Shown here: piece by piece, positions 9,275 through 18,337 of the stretch | Numbering within the stretch: the stretch's first letter is position 1 | Layout of the letters: every line of letters starts with the position of its first letter | Origin: Anaeromassilibacillus sp001305115 | Lineage (GTDB): Bacteria; Bacillota; Clostridia; Oscillospirales; Acutalibacteraceae | Direction: 5' to 3' | Assembly: GCA_042854365.1 (NCBI GenBank) | Contig: AP031437.1 | Coordinates: forward strand, 1,798,001-1,862,000 | Length of the DNA stretch: 64,000 bases | Made by a program: the position numbers and the translations under genes | The notes under the pieces: generated by a model | The model's database searches: none | Seen by the model: only the letters and a program-made list of their open reading frames with translations | What the model was told of the DNA's origin: nothing

Positions 9275-10144
9275 TTAAAACAAGTTCTTCATCTGCTGGC
9301 AAATTCGGCAACCGGTTGGCGTTGCTGCAAGTCCACCCTTTCCCGTCTCTTTTAAAGATGACGGCATTGCATCTCCTATTTCGCGCATAGCGTCAATCAC
9401 TTCATCGGGTGGGATACGACTTTCCACACCAGCGAGGGCCATATCGGCGCAAGCGAGGGCATTGACCGCTCCCACTACATTGCGCTTGACACAAGGCACC
9501 TCGACCAAACCGGCAACTGGATCACATACCAGGCCCAACAGGTTTTTCAGGGCCATAGAAAAAGCGTGCGATGCCATCTCAGAAGTTCCTCCCCGCAGGG
9601 CGGTAGCGGCAGCGGCAGCCATGGCCGACGCTGAGCCAATTTCTGCCTGACAGCCGCCTTGTGCGCCTGCGATGCTGGCACGTTCGGCAATAACCTGTCC
9701 AAACCCCGCAGCCACAAACAAGGCCTGCACCATTTCATCGTCTTTTGTCCCATAATGTTTCTGATAGGTAATCAATACTGCCGGAATTACGCCGCAAGAG
9801 CCTGCAGTAGGCGCAGCGACAATTCGTTTCATACAAGCATTGGACTCCCCCATTTTTAAAGCTCTGGCGATAACCTCGCCCAGAAAAGTACCACAGATTG
9901 TTCTCCCTTTTTCAACAGAATACTGAACCCTGTTTCCATCTCCACCCACTAGGCCACTTGCCGAATGCAACGCTCCATCATAGGCACGATCTGAAGCGCA
10001 CATCGCGTTCCACATTCCCTTCATACGTTCAAACGATGCATGTTCTTCCACGTTGCGATCTTTACAATCCTCTTTCAGGACTGCTTGCCACAGCGGACCG
10101 CTTCCTGCTGTATGCAGAAGCTCTTCAATGGATTGAAAGCTCAT
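9275..10144 (-). CDS. sdaAA: L-serine dehydratase, iron-sulfur-dependent, alpha subunit
   Basis: This 289-residue subunit carries the catalytic [4Fe-4S] part of the enzyme that deaminates L-serine to pyruvate and ammonia. Diagnostic stretches are PTAGSCGVIPAVL, VCDPVAGLVEVPCVKRN and the C-terminal PTGCRICQQ, which supply the conserved cysteines. Its ATG follows the sdaAB stop codon directly, with GGAGGAG inside the end of sdaAB, so the two are translated as a coupled pair. Two-subunit serine dehydratases are typical of Firmicutes. Confidence 0.95.
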   Translation of the reverse strand: MSFQSIEELLHTAGSGPLWQAVLKEDCKDRNVEEHASFERMKGMWNAMCASDRAYDGALHSASGLVGGDGNRVQYSVEKGRTICGTFLGEVIARALKMGESNACMKRIVAAPTAGSCGVIPAVLITYQKHYGTKDDEMVQALFVAAGFGQVIAERASIAGAQGGCQAEIGSASAMAAAAATALRGGTSEMASHAFSMALKNLLGLVCDPVAGLVEVPCVKRNVVGAVNALACADMALAGVESRIPPDEVIDAMREIGDAMPSSLKETGKGGLAATPTGCRICQQMKNLF

Positions 10145-10816
10145 TTATTTCTCCTCCCTACTAAGGTTGATACAGGTCACTTGTAAAATTCCGTCAAGAG
10201 TTCTTAAGTCTTTTAGCAGAGGTTCTGGAATGGGATGATCTGTCTCAATTACCATCACAGCATATCCGCCGCGTACATCGCGGGAAATATGCATGGAGGC
10301 GATGTTCACCTGCTCCTCTGCCAAAAGCCTTGTGACGTCTGCAACGTGACCAGGCTGGTCGAAATTACGTACCACTAAAGTAGGCGCTTCTCCACTGAAT
10401 CGGGTTTTCATCCCATCGATTTGGCAGATCTGAATACGTCCTCCACCCAGCGACGAACCCACCACTTCGAGTACCCGGTTATTCTGTCCCGTTACTTTTA
10501 ACAAAACCGTATTGGGATGTACATTGCGCAGGTGAATGCTCGCTTTTTCAATCGAAATTCCACTTTCCCGTGCAAGTTCAAAGCTATGAGGGATGCGTTC
10601 ATCGTCGGGCTGCATTCCCAATACACCGGCAATCAACGCTCGGTCTGTCCCATGGCCCTCTCCGGTTTCTGCAAATGAGCCATGCAAAAACATAGCAATC
10701 TCCACTGGCTCTTCCCCCAAGAGTTCCCGTGTAATATACCCGATTCGCACAGCGCCCGCTGTGTGCGAGCTGGATGGCCCCACCATCACTGGTCCTAAAA
10801 TATCAAAAATACTCAT
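10145..10816 (-). CDS. sdaAB: L-serine dehydratase, iron-sulfur-dependent, beta subunit
   Basis: The 223-residue beta subunit begins SIFDILGPVMVGPSSSHTAGA, the family hallmark, and ends in an ACT domain (about 150-220, including RDVRGGYAVMVIE). The ACT domain is probably where serine or a related amino acid regulates activity. It is the first gene of the sdaAB-sdaAA pair. A promoter is visible just upstream. Confidence 0.95.
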   Translation of the reverse strand: MSIFDILGPVMVGPSSSHTAGAVRIGYITRELLGEEPVEIAMFLHGSFAETGEGHGTDRALIAGVLGMQPDDERIPHSFELARESGISIEKASIHLRNVHPNTVLLKVTGQNNRVLEVVGSSLGGGRIQICQIDGMKTRFSGEAPTLVVRNFDQPGHVADVTRLLAEEQVNIASMHISRDVRGGYAVMVIETDHPIPEPLLKDLRTLDGILQVTCINLSREEK

Positions 10817-10852
10817 TCATACCCCTGCTTCCAAGAAAACTTTCTATCCTTT

Positions 10853-10882
10853 ATTGTAATCTTAGATTCCTCATTATGACAA
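10853..10882 (-). promoter_or_regulatory. Promoter of sdaAB-sdaAA
   Basis: On the minus strand TTGTCA (10877-10882) and TACAAT (10853-10858) are separated by 18 bases. This places the transcript start about 30 bases ahead of the sdaAB ATG. Confidence 0.6.
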
Positions 10883-11043
10883 GGCTTGTGAAAAAATGTT
10901 CCAATTCCAACAGAATATTTTATTATTTCCTTAATTTTACGATTATTTTATAACAAAACACTTTATGAAACTGGAAACTTGTGCTAATATGAACAAGTAG
11001 AAGGCAATTCGTTGCCACGTAAAAAGGAGAAGGAGGAATCAAA

Positions 11044-14000
11044 ATGAAACAAATCAAGCAAAGATTCTGGGCGTTAACCTTGTCGGTCGCAATGCTGTTT
11101 AGCGTATGGGTACCGACAACAGCGTCCGCGGCAGCTCCTGTTGAGGATCTCGATGGGATGCACGTGCAGGTCATGGCAACCTCCGACGTTCACGGCGCAA
11201 TCTTAGCAACCGACTATTCAACGCATGGGACTACAAGTGGTGGTCTGACTCGAGTCGCCACAAAGGTCAAGGCGCTCCGTGAGGCAAATCCCAATTCTCT
11301 TCTGATCGACGTGGGAGATACCATACAAGGTACACCGTTGACGTATTATCACGCCTTCGAGGTTCCGGAAGAAGTTGACCCAGCGATCAAGGCGTTGCGT
11401 CTTATGGGATATGATGCATGGGTACTAGGCAACCATGAATTTAACTACGGCCTGGATATTCTGACACGCCAAATGGACCAGGCCAAGGCGCCCTCTTCGG
11501 GAGACGAAAGCCATGTTCCGGTCCTCGCCGCCAACTTTGTACAAGAGGGAACGGAGTGGGAACCTTGGGAGGGCAACGAAGCCTACATTGTAAAAGAGTT
11601 TGAAGATACGGAAACGGGAACAACCGTCAAGGTTGGCGTCCTTGGTGTTGATACACCGAATATCCCGCAATGGGAAAAAGCCGAAAACTACGAGGGAATC
11701 GATTTTCGTAATTTCGTCCCTACTTATGAACATTACATTGACATTATGAAAGAGGAAGAGGGCTGTGACGTCATTGTCGTCGCGGCACACGCCGGCGTAG
11801 AAAGTGAGCATTCGGAAGATGGCGCTCATCCGGAGAATTCGGAAAACCAAGTTCGTGCACTCATTGAAAACACAACAGGCATCGACTTGGTATTCAGCGG
11901 CCATCTTCATATCAGCAACGCCAATGCTACTGTCACCAATAAGGAAGGAAAAGAAATCCCTGTTGTAAGCCCTGGCACAAAGGCAAATGGGTTAGCTTAT
12001 GTAGATTTGGTGGTAAACCCTGATGCTGCAGAAGGCGAAAAGGTCACCGTCGCCTCCAAGGAAATTATTAGCATGCGCGGAGTTGAAGAAGATGCAGAGT
12101 TAAAAGCTGCTTTACAGCCCTATGAAGACCGCACATGGGAATATCTGGAACAACCGCTTGGAACTGCAACCGGAGATTTCTCCTCTAAAGATCTTGCATT
12201 GGTGCCAAGCGCCTTTATGGACTTGGTAAACAAGGTTCAGATCGAGGCAACTGGGGCGCAACTTTCCATTTGTGCCCCCCTGACGTCTGGAGGCGGCGAA
12301 AATTTGATCCCCAAAGGGGACATTTCCCTGGGGCTGATGTACCGTCTTTACAAGTATGAAAACTGGTTATACAGTGTAAAAATGTCTGTCCGGGAAATTA
12401 AAGACTGGATGGAGTTTGCTGCAACGAAGTACCGGGTGAATCCGGAAACCGGTGCGGTCAGCGGCGGCGGTATCTATTTAGACGTCCTATACGGTATGGA
12501 TTACGAAATTCATCTTTATGCGCCAGAAGGGGAACGCATCCAAAATATGACCTACCAGGGGCGTCCCGTTTCTGACGATGAAATCTTTACCGTTGCAATG
12601 AACAACTATCGTTTCACCGGCGGTGGTGACTATATCGCACATGTGCCTACCATGCAGCCAGATGACAAGAGCCGAGTGACTTTCTCCACCCAGGAACAGA
12701 TTGGCGAGGACGAAGGACAGGTTCGCAATTTGCTCGCAGAGTATATCCGAGAGCAGGGAACGATCTCCCCAGAAATTACCAGTACCTGGCGTATTTATGG
12801 GCGGGAAAGCGATGTCCCGGATGCGGCGCATGCACTCTATTCCACCTTTGATCCCAAGAAGGTACAACTCTCCCTGGCAGATGGCGACGTTGGCTTTGCA
12901 AACCTCACTGGCAACTATCAAGCCTCCGTCATGGCAGGTGAGTCGGTTGAACTGACCTTTGCTCCCACAGTCTCTGGACGGAAACTTGCTTCTGCAACAT
13001 TGAATGGAGAGCCCCTCGTACTGGATAGCTCTGAAGAGTACACGCACTCTTTTGATATGCCCAACGGGACCGTTCTGCTGGATTTCCAATTCACAGTTGT
13101 AAATAAAGAAATTCTGCGCACAGTGATCCAAATTGCGGAAGGCTTGCAGGATAGCGAGGAATATGCTGGCGCTGTTCCCACCGTTCAAAAGCGTTTCGAT
13201 AAAGCCCTGGAAAAGGCTAAACAGATCGATGATACACAGGATGTCACGCAAGAAGAGATCGATACCGCCTGGCAAAAATTGATGGACGCAATCCAGTACC
13301 TCTCTTTCCAGGCTGGCGATAAAACGGCTCTCGAAGAGCTCCTTGCAGTCGCCGATCTTCTGCAAAAGGATGATTTTACTACATCCAGTTGGAATGCGTT
13401 TGAAAAAGCTCTAGAGGCCGCACAGATTGTCTATGACAACCCCGATGCAATGGAGGATGAGATTCAGGAAGCTCGTCAGGCTCTTTCCTCTGCGATTGAT
13501 ACCCTTCAATATAAAGCAGATCTCCACCAATTGCAGCTGTTGATCGACAAAGCCAATGAAATTGAGCCAAAACTCGAAAGTGAGTATGTGGACATTCATC
13601 AAGATTCATTCAAAGCTTTCCGGGATGCACTCGCCGCTGCTTGTAAAATTACGGAGGAATGTTTACAAGAGCAGGTCGATCAAGCGGCTTCTGCTTTAAA
13701 CACGGCAATTGCCGAATTGCGCAAGATTCCCAACAAAGATGCTTTGAAAGCCCTGATCGAAGAAGCACAACAGGTTCCAGCAAACCGTCTGAGCGCAAAG
13801 GATGCTGCTCGTCTAGAATCCGCATTGGACCGCGCTTTAAACACACTTGCTGATCCGTTTGCCGATGAAGAAGCGATTGCCGCCGAAGAGGAAAATCTAC
13901 GCACTGTGTTGAAGAGCCTCTCGACCTCTCAGCACCATCAGAGCGGTTCTTCCTCAAAGTCGAATTCGTCTGCTTCCCTTTATGGAGCAGAGGGAACCGC

Positions 14001-14295
14001 CATTGTTGGTGCATCTGCTCCAAAGGCATATGTAGTCTGCGATACGACTCTGCCATTCTCTCTGAAGCACGGTTCTGCTTATTGCTTCAAAATGACAGTG
14101 ATCAATGGGAATGGATTGGTTCCTAATTTCACAGTTGGAGACGGCTCCATTCTAAAAACGCAGTTTGTCGCTCAAATTGGAAATGATTTTTATTTCCGTG
14201 TCTATGCGATCGGCACACCTGGTCAGAGCGCGGGAGTTTATACACAGCTTTCCGGCACTGTGCCACAACGTCATTGCAGCGTTACTATCGATTAA
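11044..14295 (+). CDS. Secreted 2',3'-cyclic-nucleotide phosphodiesterase / 5'-nucleotidase with FIVAR module
   Basis: This 1083-residue protein has a signal peptide ending at TASAAA (about residue 30). A calcineurin-type metallophosphatase domain follows (about 38-350) with the metal-binding blocks SDVHG, DVGDTIQGTPL, GNHEF, AHAG and SGHLH. The 5'-nucleotidase C-terminal substrate domain spans about 360-580. The DTIQGTPL form resembles CpdB/YfkN-type enzymes. Then comes a FIVAR-rich helical module (about 620-960), a Ser-rich linker and a C-terminal domain of about 100 residues (CDTTLPFSLKHG and FRVYAIGTPGQSAG) of unknown function. No LPXTG is present. The start has AAGGAGAAGGAGG upstream. 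It could release nucleosides outside the cell for the transporter at 21015-25784, which is inference. Confidence 0.88.
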   Translation: MKQIKQRFWALTLSVAMLFSVWVPTTASAAAPVEDLDGMHVQVMATSDVHGAILATDYSTHGTTSGGLTRVATKVKALREANPNSLLIDVGDTIQGTPLTYYHAFEVPEEVDPAIKALRLMGYDAWVLGNHEFNYGLDILTRQMDQAKAPSSGDESHVPVLAANFVQEGTEWEPWEGNEAYIVKEFEDTETGTTVKVGVLGVDTPNIPQWEKAENYEGIDFRNFVPTYEHYIDIMKEEEGCDVIVVAAHAGVESEHSEDGAHPENSENQVRALIENTTGIDLVFSGHLHISNANATVTNKEGKEIPVVSPGTKANGLAYVDLVVNPDAAEGEKVTVASKEIISMRGVEEDAELKAALQPYEDRTWEYLEQPLGTATGDFSSKDLALVPSAFMDLVNKVQIEATGAQLSICAPLTSGGGENLIPKGDISLGLMYRLYKYENWLYSVKMSVREIKDWMEFAATKYRVNPETGAVSGGGIYLDVLYGMDYEIHLYAPEGERIQNMTYQGRPVSDDEIFTVAMNNYRFTGGGDYIAHVPTMQPDDKSRVTFSTQEQIGEDEGQVRNLLAEYIREQGTISPEITSTWRIYGRESDVPDAAHALYSTFDPKKVQLSLADGDVGFANLTGNYQASVMAGESVELTFAPTVSGRKLASATLNGEPLVLDSSEEYTHSFDMPNGTVLLDFQFTVVNKEILRTVIQIAEGLQDSEEYAGAVPTVQKRFDKALEKAKQIDDTQDVTQEEIDTAWQKLMDAIQYLSFQAGDKTALEELLAVADLLQKDDFTTSSWNAFEKALEAAQIVYDNPDAMEDEIQEARQALSSAIDTLQYKADLHQLQLLIDKANEIEPKLESEYVDIHQDSFKAFRDALAAACKITEECLQEQVDQAASALNTAIAELRKIPNKDALKALIEEAQQVPANRLSAKDAARLESALDRALNTLADPFADEEAIAAEEENLRTVLKSLSTSQHHQSGSSSKSNSSASLYGAEGTAIVGASAPKAYVVCDTTLPFSLKHGSAYCFKMTVINGNGLVPNFTVGDGSILKTQFVAQIGNDFYFRVYAIGTPGQSAGVYTQLSGTVPQRHCSVTID

Positions 14296-14320
14296 AAGGA
14301 CCTCCTCCCAAAAACATAAA

Positions 14321-14361
14321 AACAGAGAAGGCTCCGGGTTCGTCCTGGAGCCTTCTCTGTT
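14321..14361. terminator. Terminator between convergent genes
   Basis: A perfect 15-bp stem (14321-14335 with 14347-14361) is followed by TGTTTGG on the plus strand. It separates the nucleotidase gene from the leftward membrane-protein gene. Confidence 0.82.
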
Positions 14362-14377
14362 TGTTTGGTTGGATTTT

Positions 14378-15100
14378 TTATTTTTCGCTATGCTTTTTCC
14401 GAATGATCTGAAATTTCTCAATCCAGCCTTTCTTGTGTTTCAAGGAGATATACCCAATTAAACTGGCTGCAAACGCGCCGACAGCATCTACCACCAAATC
14501 CTTCATCGTGTCCTGCAAGGCAGCGCGCCCAACCAACTGCGTCCCATCTTCTAGCGCGAATTTCTGCATGTTCAATCCCAACAGGCCATCGAAAGAGTAT
14601 TCATAGAATTCCCAAAATACACCCAACGTCACGGCGAAGCAAAAGGCAAATGCTGCTACAAAAAATGGACTCAGATTGACGGGAATTCGCTCAGAATTGT
14701 TGAATAATGCAACAAATGAGAAGCCCAAAGCGCCAATCATCGCTCCGCTGAACCAGTGCAGCACGGTATCCCACGACTGAATATGATAATAAAAGCTCCT
14801 GACCTCGCCCAAATAAATTGCACAATAGAGAAAGATGACAAATAAAATCATCATTCCAGAAGGAATTTCAATTTTAAGACGCCTTGCAATCACACTTGGC
14901 AAAAGAAGGACTACCATTCCCAAAACGCATTGCACCAACATCAGAACATAATCGCTTTTCAACCGCTCAAAATTGCTGCCATCCGGCTGCGAAGGCGCCA
15001 GAACCAAACGAACAGCCACAAAGATTGCCGAAACCAACAGAGACGCAAAAACAAACATCGATAGGATTTTACTCCAATTCCACTGCTTTATCTTTCTCAT
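14378..15100 (-). CDS. Six-helix membrane protein of unknown function (paralog of 58271-58945)
   Basis: The 240-residue product has about six hydrophobic helices. Between helices 3 and 6 it has a pattern of polar residues: WDTVLHWFSG, FWEFYEYSFDG and DTMKDLVVDAVGA. The same pattern occurs in the protein at 58271-58945, so both belong to one family, loosely resembling the YjdF/DUF2238 group. The conserved His, Glu and Asp residues within the membrane suggest a metal site or an enzyme, but no function can be assigned. The gene is monocistronic with ATG 15100 behind AGGAGGATTTTT. Confidence 0.75.
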   Translation of the reverse strand: MRKIKQWNWSKILSMFVFASLLVSAIFVAVRLVLAPSQPDGSNFERLKSDYVLMLVQCVLGMVVLLLPSVIARRLKIEIPSGMMILFVIFLYCAIYLGEVRSFYYHIQSWDTVLHWFSGAMIGALGFSFVALFNNSERIPVNLSPFFVAAFAFCFAVTLGVFWEFYEYSFDGLLGLNMQKFALEDGTQLVGRAALQDTMKDLVVDAVGAFAASLIGYISLKHKKGWIEKFQIIRKKHSEK

Positions 15101-15310
15101 AAAAATCCTCCTAAAGGGAACAGCGCCCTATAAATCATCGTCATACAAATCCAGCGCAACGGTTGTAGCTTACCCAGCCATCTTTTTGGTTGCCGACCAC
15201 CCAGTCGCCAATTCCCTACTTCTGACGCAGGGCTATAAAAGATAAGTATATCCAAAACCTACAAAAAGTCCAGCCCCGTTTCGGGTGGAAAATCTCCCCA
15301 TGTGAAAAAG

Positions 15311-15352
15311 AAAAAGCCCGCAGGCGGAATATCGACCGCCCATGGGCTTTTA
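15311..15352 (-). terminator. Terminator of the lectin gene
   Basis: On the minus strand AAAAGCCC...GGGCTTTTT brackets an inner GGCGG/CCGCC stem and runs into TTTTTCTTTTTC. It sits directly downstream of the lectin stop codon. Confidence 0.8.
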
Positions 15353-15364
15353 CACGATCATACA

Positions 15365-16090
15365 TTATTTCTTTGCGCGGGTAGTTTTCTTTGCCGGTGT
15401 CTTTTTAGCTGGTGTTTTTGCAGCTGCTTTTTCCTCAACAACTGGAGCGATTGTCTCGTTTTTCTCTTGCGCTGCTTTTGCTTTTGTCGCTCTTGTAGAG
15501 GTTTTCTTGGCTGGCGCAGAAGCCTCCTTTGTCTTTGCAGTAGTCTTGGTTTCTGCCTTAACGACCGCTTTGGGCGCTTCTGGAACCATTTCCTTTACAG
15601 GGGACGCTTCCTTCTTTTCTGTTGTCTTTGCCGGCTTCTTTTCAACAATCTGTTCCAACTTCCACTGTTGATTGTCACCATTCAGATCTTCCCAGATTTG
15701 CAGACGTGTACCGTCCTCTTGGGACATCCCCACAATATCCACACATTTTCCAGAGACTTTGGATTTGATCTTATAAAATCCATCCGATGTCTCTTCCACA
15801 TACCAGAGCTGGCTATCTGAAGATACACTGTCCCACTGATGCAACCATGTGCCATTTTCTGAGCCACCCAGCATAATGTCCAGTGCCTTGCCAGTGCTCT
15901 TATTGAGCAGCTTGTAATATTGATCTTCACTAGCTACAAACTGCCATTGTTGATTGTCGCCGCCATTATACGGATTCATCTGAACTTTGTTGCTGCCTTC
16001 ACAGAGTTCTGCTTCCAGCGCTTTCTCGCTCTGCTTCGATCGAATACTGTATACTTTATTGGAGAAAGTGTTTTTCGCCTGTCCACTCAT
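15365..16090 (-). CDS. Ricin-B-type lectin with histone H1-like Lys/Ala/Pro tail
   Basis: This 241-residue protein has two clear parts. Residues about 8-147 form a ricin-type beta-trefoil with three QxW motifs (QQW 47-49, QLW 94-96, QQW 141-143), the family mark of carbohydrate-binding CBM13/RICIN domains. Residues about 150-241 are low complexity, very basic, and built from AKKT, PAKK and TTAK units, like bacterial histone H1-like tails. There is no signal peptide or membrane segment, so a cytoplasmic (or forespore/mother-cell) location is expected. I use ATG 16090, with AAGGGGTG upstream; a GTG three codons earlier overlaps that ribosome site. The function is unknown; nucleic-acid binding by the tail is inference from composition. 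Confidence 0.82.
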   Translation of the reverse strand: MSGQAKNTFSNKVYSIRSKQSEKALEAELCEGSNKVQMNPYNGGDNQQWQFVASEDQYYKLLNKSTGKALDIMLGGSENGTWLHQWDSVSSDSQLWYVEETSDGFYKIKSKVSGKCVDIVGMSQEDGTRLQIWEDLNGDNQQWKLEQIVEKKPAKTTEKKEASPVKEMVPEAPKAVVKAETKTTAKTKEASAPAKKTSTRATKAKAAQEKNETIAPVVEEKAAAKTPAKKTPAKKTTRAKK

Positions 16091-16142
16091 GTTCAACACC
16101 CCTTCTGCCTACAGAATTTTAAGTTTTAATTCTATGATGTTT

Positions 16143-16170
16143 ATTATAGCACGTGGGCGGGGAAAGTCAA
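16143..16170 (-). promoter_or_regulatory. Promoter of the lectin gene
   Basis: TTGACT (16165-16170) and TATAAT (16143-16148) on the minus strand are separated by 16 bases. This near-consensus pair suggests strong vegetative expression rather than a sporulation sigma factor. Confidence 0.7.
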
Positions 16171-16386
16171 CGCTACGTCTTTCATCTTTGGAACAGACCA
16201 CAGAAAGTAAATTGTTTCCAAAAATAAAACCAGTCATATTGCCCACGAATTTTAGTGAAAAATTGGCGAATTTTCTGGCTGTATCGTCGATTTTTCCCAA
16301 CCCTCTCAAAGGACAATCTTCTCCTTGGAAGTATATTGTATGGGCCTCTTTCTCATAATAGACGGGAAAGGAGGCAACGTATTCCT

Positions 16387-16947
16387 ATGAACGTCTATGA
16401 TTTTCATGTGCGCCAGATGAATGGAAAAGAACTCGATCTGTCTGTTTATCGGGGGAATATTCTTTTGATCGTTAATACAGCCAGCAAATGCGGCTTTACA
16501 CCACAATTTGAGGACTTGGAAAAACTATTTCAAAAATATCGCGACCACGGCCTGATGGTCTTGGGGTTTCCCTGTAATCAGTTTCATGAGCAGGACCCGG
16601 AAAGCAACGACAAAATCGCTGAATTTTGCCGCTACAATTATGGCGTTACATTTCCCATATTGGCCAAGACCCACGTGAAAGGCCCCCAGACGGAACCCCT
16701 CTTTCGGTATTTGACCAACGCGCGTGGCTTTTGTGGGTTTGACCCAGACCATCCACTCACGGAAAAACTACAAGAAATCTTGTCCACGGACGACCCACAC
16801 TATGCAGAATCCCCGGATATCAAATGGAACTTTACAAAGTTTTTAGTAGACCGGGAAGGTGAAGTTGCCGCACGATACGAGCCCACTGCGAGCATACAGG
16901 AAATCGAAACCTGTATCAAGAAACTGCTTCAATTACCAACCCCATAG
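16387..16947 (+). CDS. Glutathione peroxidase family protein (Cys type)
   Basis: The 186-residue thioredoxin-fold protein has the GPx signature: NTASKCGFTPQF with the peroxidatic Cys at about residue 36, GFPCNQF with the Gln, and WNFTKFLVD with the Trp/Asn. The catalytic codon is TGC, so it is not a selenoprotein. Such bacterial enzymes usually reduce peroxides with thioredoxin rather than glutathione. The start ATG 16387 has AAGGAGG 12 bases upstream; the open frame extends further 5' but has no ribosome site. It stands alone. Confidence 0.9.
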   Translation: MNVYDFHVRQMNGKELDLSVYRGNILLIVNTASKCGFTPQFEDLEKLFQKYRDHGLMVLGFPCNQFHEQDPESNDKIAEFCRYNYGVTFPILAKTHVKGPQTEPLFRYLTNARGFCGFDPDHPLTEKLQEILSTDDPHYAESPDIKWNFTKFLVDREGEVAARYEPTASIQEIETCIKKLLQLPTP

Positions 16948-16954
16948 AAATGCA

Positions 16955-16985
16955 AAACATCCGCACGGAGTCCGTGCGGATGTTT
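16955..16985. terminator. Bidirectional terminator between gpx and eno
   Basis: A perfect inverted repeat (AAACATCCGCACGGA, one base, then its complement) lies between the two convergent genes, with T-rich flanks on both sides. Confidence 0.82.
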
Positions 16986-17008
16986 CTATAATCCATAAAC
17001 AAAAACAA

Positions 17009-18289
17009 TTATACGGAAAAACGGAACGCATCTCTACCCGCATAGCAGGCAGTATTTCCGAGCTCGTCCTCGATCCGAAGCAAACGATTGTATTTTGCTA
17101 CACGATCGGTACGGCATGGTGCGCCTGTCTTGATCTGGCCTGCGTTTGTCGCAACCGCCAAATCGGCGATTGTTGTATCTTCTGTCTCGCCGGAACGATG
17201 GGAAACCACTGCGGTATAACCGGCCTTATGCGCCAAATCCATCGCATGCAACGTTTCGGACAACGAACCGATCTGATTGACCTTGACCAGAATCGAATTT
17301 CCTGCGCCAATCTCGATTCCTCTCTGCAAACGCTCTGCATTTGTGACAAAGAGATCGTCGCCAACCAACTGAATGGGGAGTTCCTTTGTCAGGACCGTCC
17401 AACCTTCCCAATCCTGCTCGCCCAGTCCATCCTCGATGGAAATAATGGGATAACGGCTGACCAAATCCTTCCAATAGGCTACCAAGTCTTCACTCTTCAA
17501 GGTTGTCCCACGCTTTGGCAGAACATACATGCCGTCTTTATACCATTCGCTGCTGGCGGCATCCAATGCAATTTTTACATCCTGAGTGGAATAGCCCGCC
17601 GTCTCGATGGCGCGGATAATCCATTCAATTGCCTCTTCATCCGATTCCAGATTCGGTGCGAAACCGCCTTCGTCGCCGACACCGGTGGCAAGGCCGCCCT
17701 CTTTGAGCAGTTTGCCCAAGGTGTGATAGATCTCACTGCACCAGCGGAGTGCCTCACGGAAGCTCTGCGCACCGACCGGCATAATCATGAATTCCTGTAT
17801 GTCAATATTATTCGAGGCATGTGCGCCGCCGTTCAAAATGTTCATCATTGGCACGGGCAGCTTGTGCGCCTGCATGCCACCAATGTAGCGATACAGCGGC
17901 ATATTGAGCGCCGAAGCGGCTGCACGCGCCGTAGCCAAAGATACCGCAAGAATTGCATTTGCACCCAACTTGGATTTATTCTTGCTGCCATCGATCTCCA
18001 GCATCTTGCGGTCAATTTCTTCCTGCGCAAGCGCGTCCATTCCAACCAGCGCAGTGGCAATCGCCTCGTTTACATTGCGAACAGCCTTCAGAACGCCCTT
18101 CCCGCCATAGCGCTTCGGGTCGCCGTCGCGCAGTTCATGCGCTTCATAAATGCCCGTCGATGCACCGGAGGGAACCAATGCCGTTCCCTGTGCTCCACAC
18201 TTGAGTACAACCTCCGCCTCCACGGTCGGATTCCCACGCGAATCCATCACTTCTCTGGCAACAATCTTTGCGATTTTACAGTCTAACAT
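17009..18289 (-). CDS. eno: Enolase
   Basis: The 426-residue glycolytic enzyme interconverts 2-phosphoglycerate and phosphoenolpyruvate. The N-terminal ARE-MDSRGNPTVE block, PSGASTGIYEAHELRDGD, the metal ligands in SIEDGLGEQDW and VGDDL, the catalytic Lys in LVKVNQIGS and the signature SHRSGETED are all present, and the length is normal. ATG 18289 has GGAGGTG upstream. It is transcribed alone, not with other glycolytic genes, and a short perfect palindrome lies upstream at 18323-18337. Confidence 0.97.
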   Translation of the reverse strand: MLDCKIAKIVAREVMDSRGNPTVEAEVVLKCGAQGTALVPSGASTGIYEAHELRDGDPKRYGGKGVLKAVRNVNEAIATALVGMDALAQEEIDRKMLEIDGSKNKSKLGANAILAVSLATARAAASALNMPLYRYIGGMQAHKLPVPMMNILNGGAHASNNIDIQEFMIMPVGAQSFREALRWCSEIYHTLGKLLKEGGLATGVGDEGGFAPNLESDEEAIEWIIRAIETAGYSTQDVKIALDAASSEWYKDGMYVLPKRGTTLKSEDLVAYWKDLVSRYPIISIEDGLGEQDWEGWTVLTKELPIQLVGDDLFVTNAERLQRGIEIGAGNSILVKVNQIGSLSETLHAMDLAHKAGYTAVVSHRSGETEDTTIADLAVATNAGQIKTGAPCRTDRVAKYNRLLRIEDELGNTACYAGRDAFRFSV

Positions 18290-18322
18290 GAAAGCACCTC
18301 CACAAAGCCTCTTATTCAAAAT

Positions 18323-18337
18323 ATACTAATTTAGTAT
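18323..18337. promoter_or_regulatory. Perfect palindrome upstream of eno, possible operator
   Basis: ATACTAA, one base, TTAGTAT forms a perfect 7+1+7 inverted repeat 34 bases upstream of the eno start codon. The position suits a repressor site near the promoter, but no regulator can be named. Confidence 0.35.

Noticed and set aside
16480..16510. Selenocysteine in the glutathione peroxidase
   Set aside because: The catalytic codon is TGC (Cys), with no in-frame TGA there.
16859..18286. A 475-codon plus-strand open frame
   Set aside because: It is antisense to enolase; the family match is on the minus strand.
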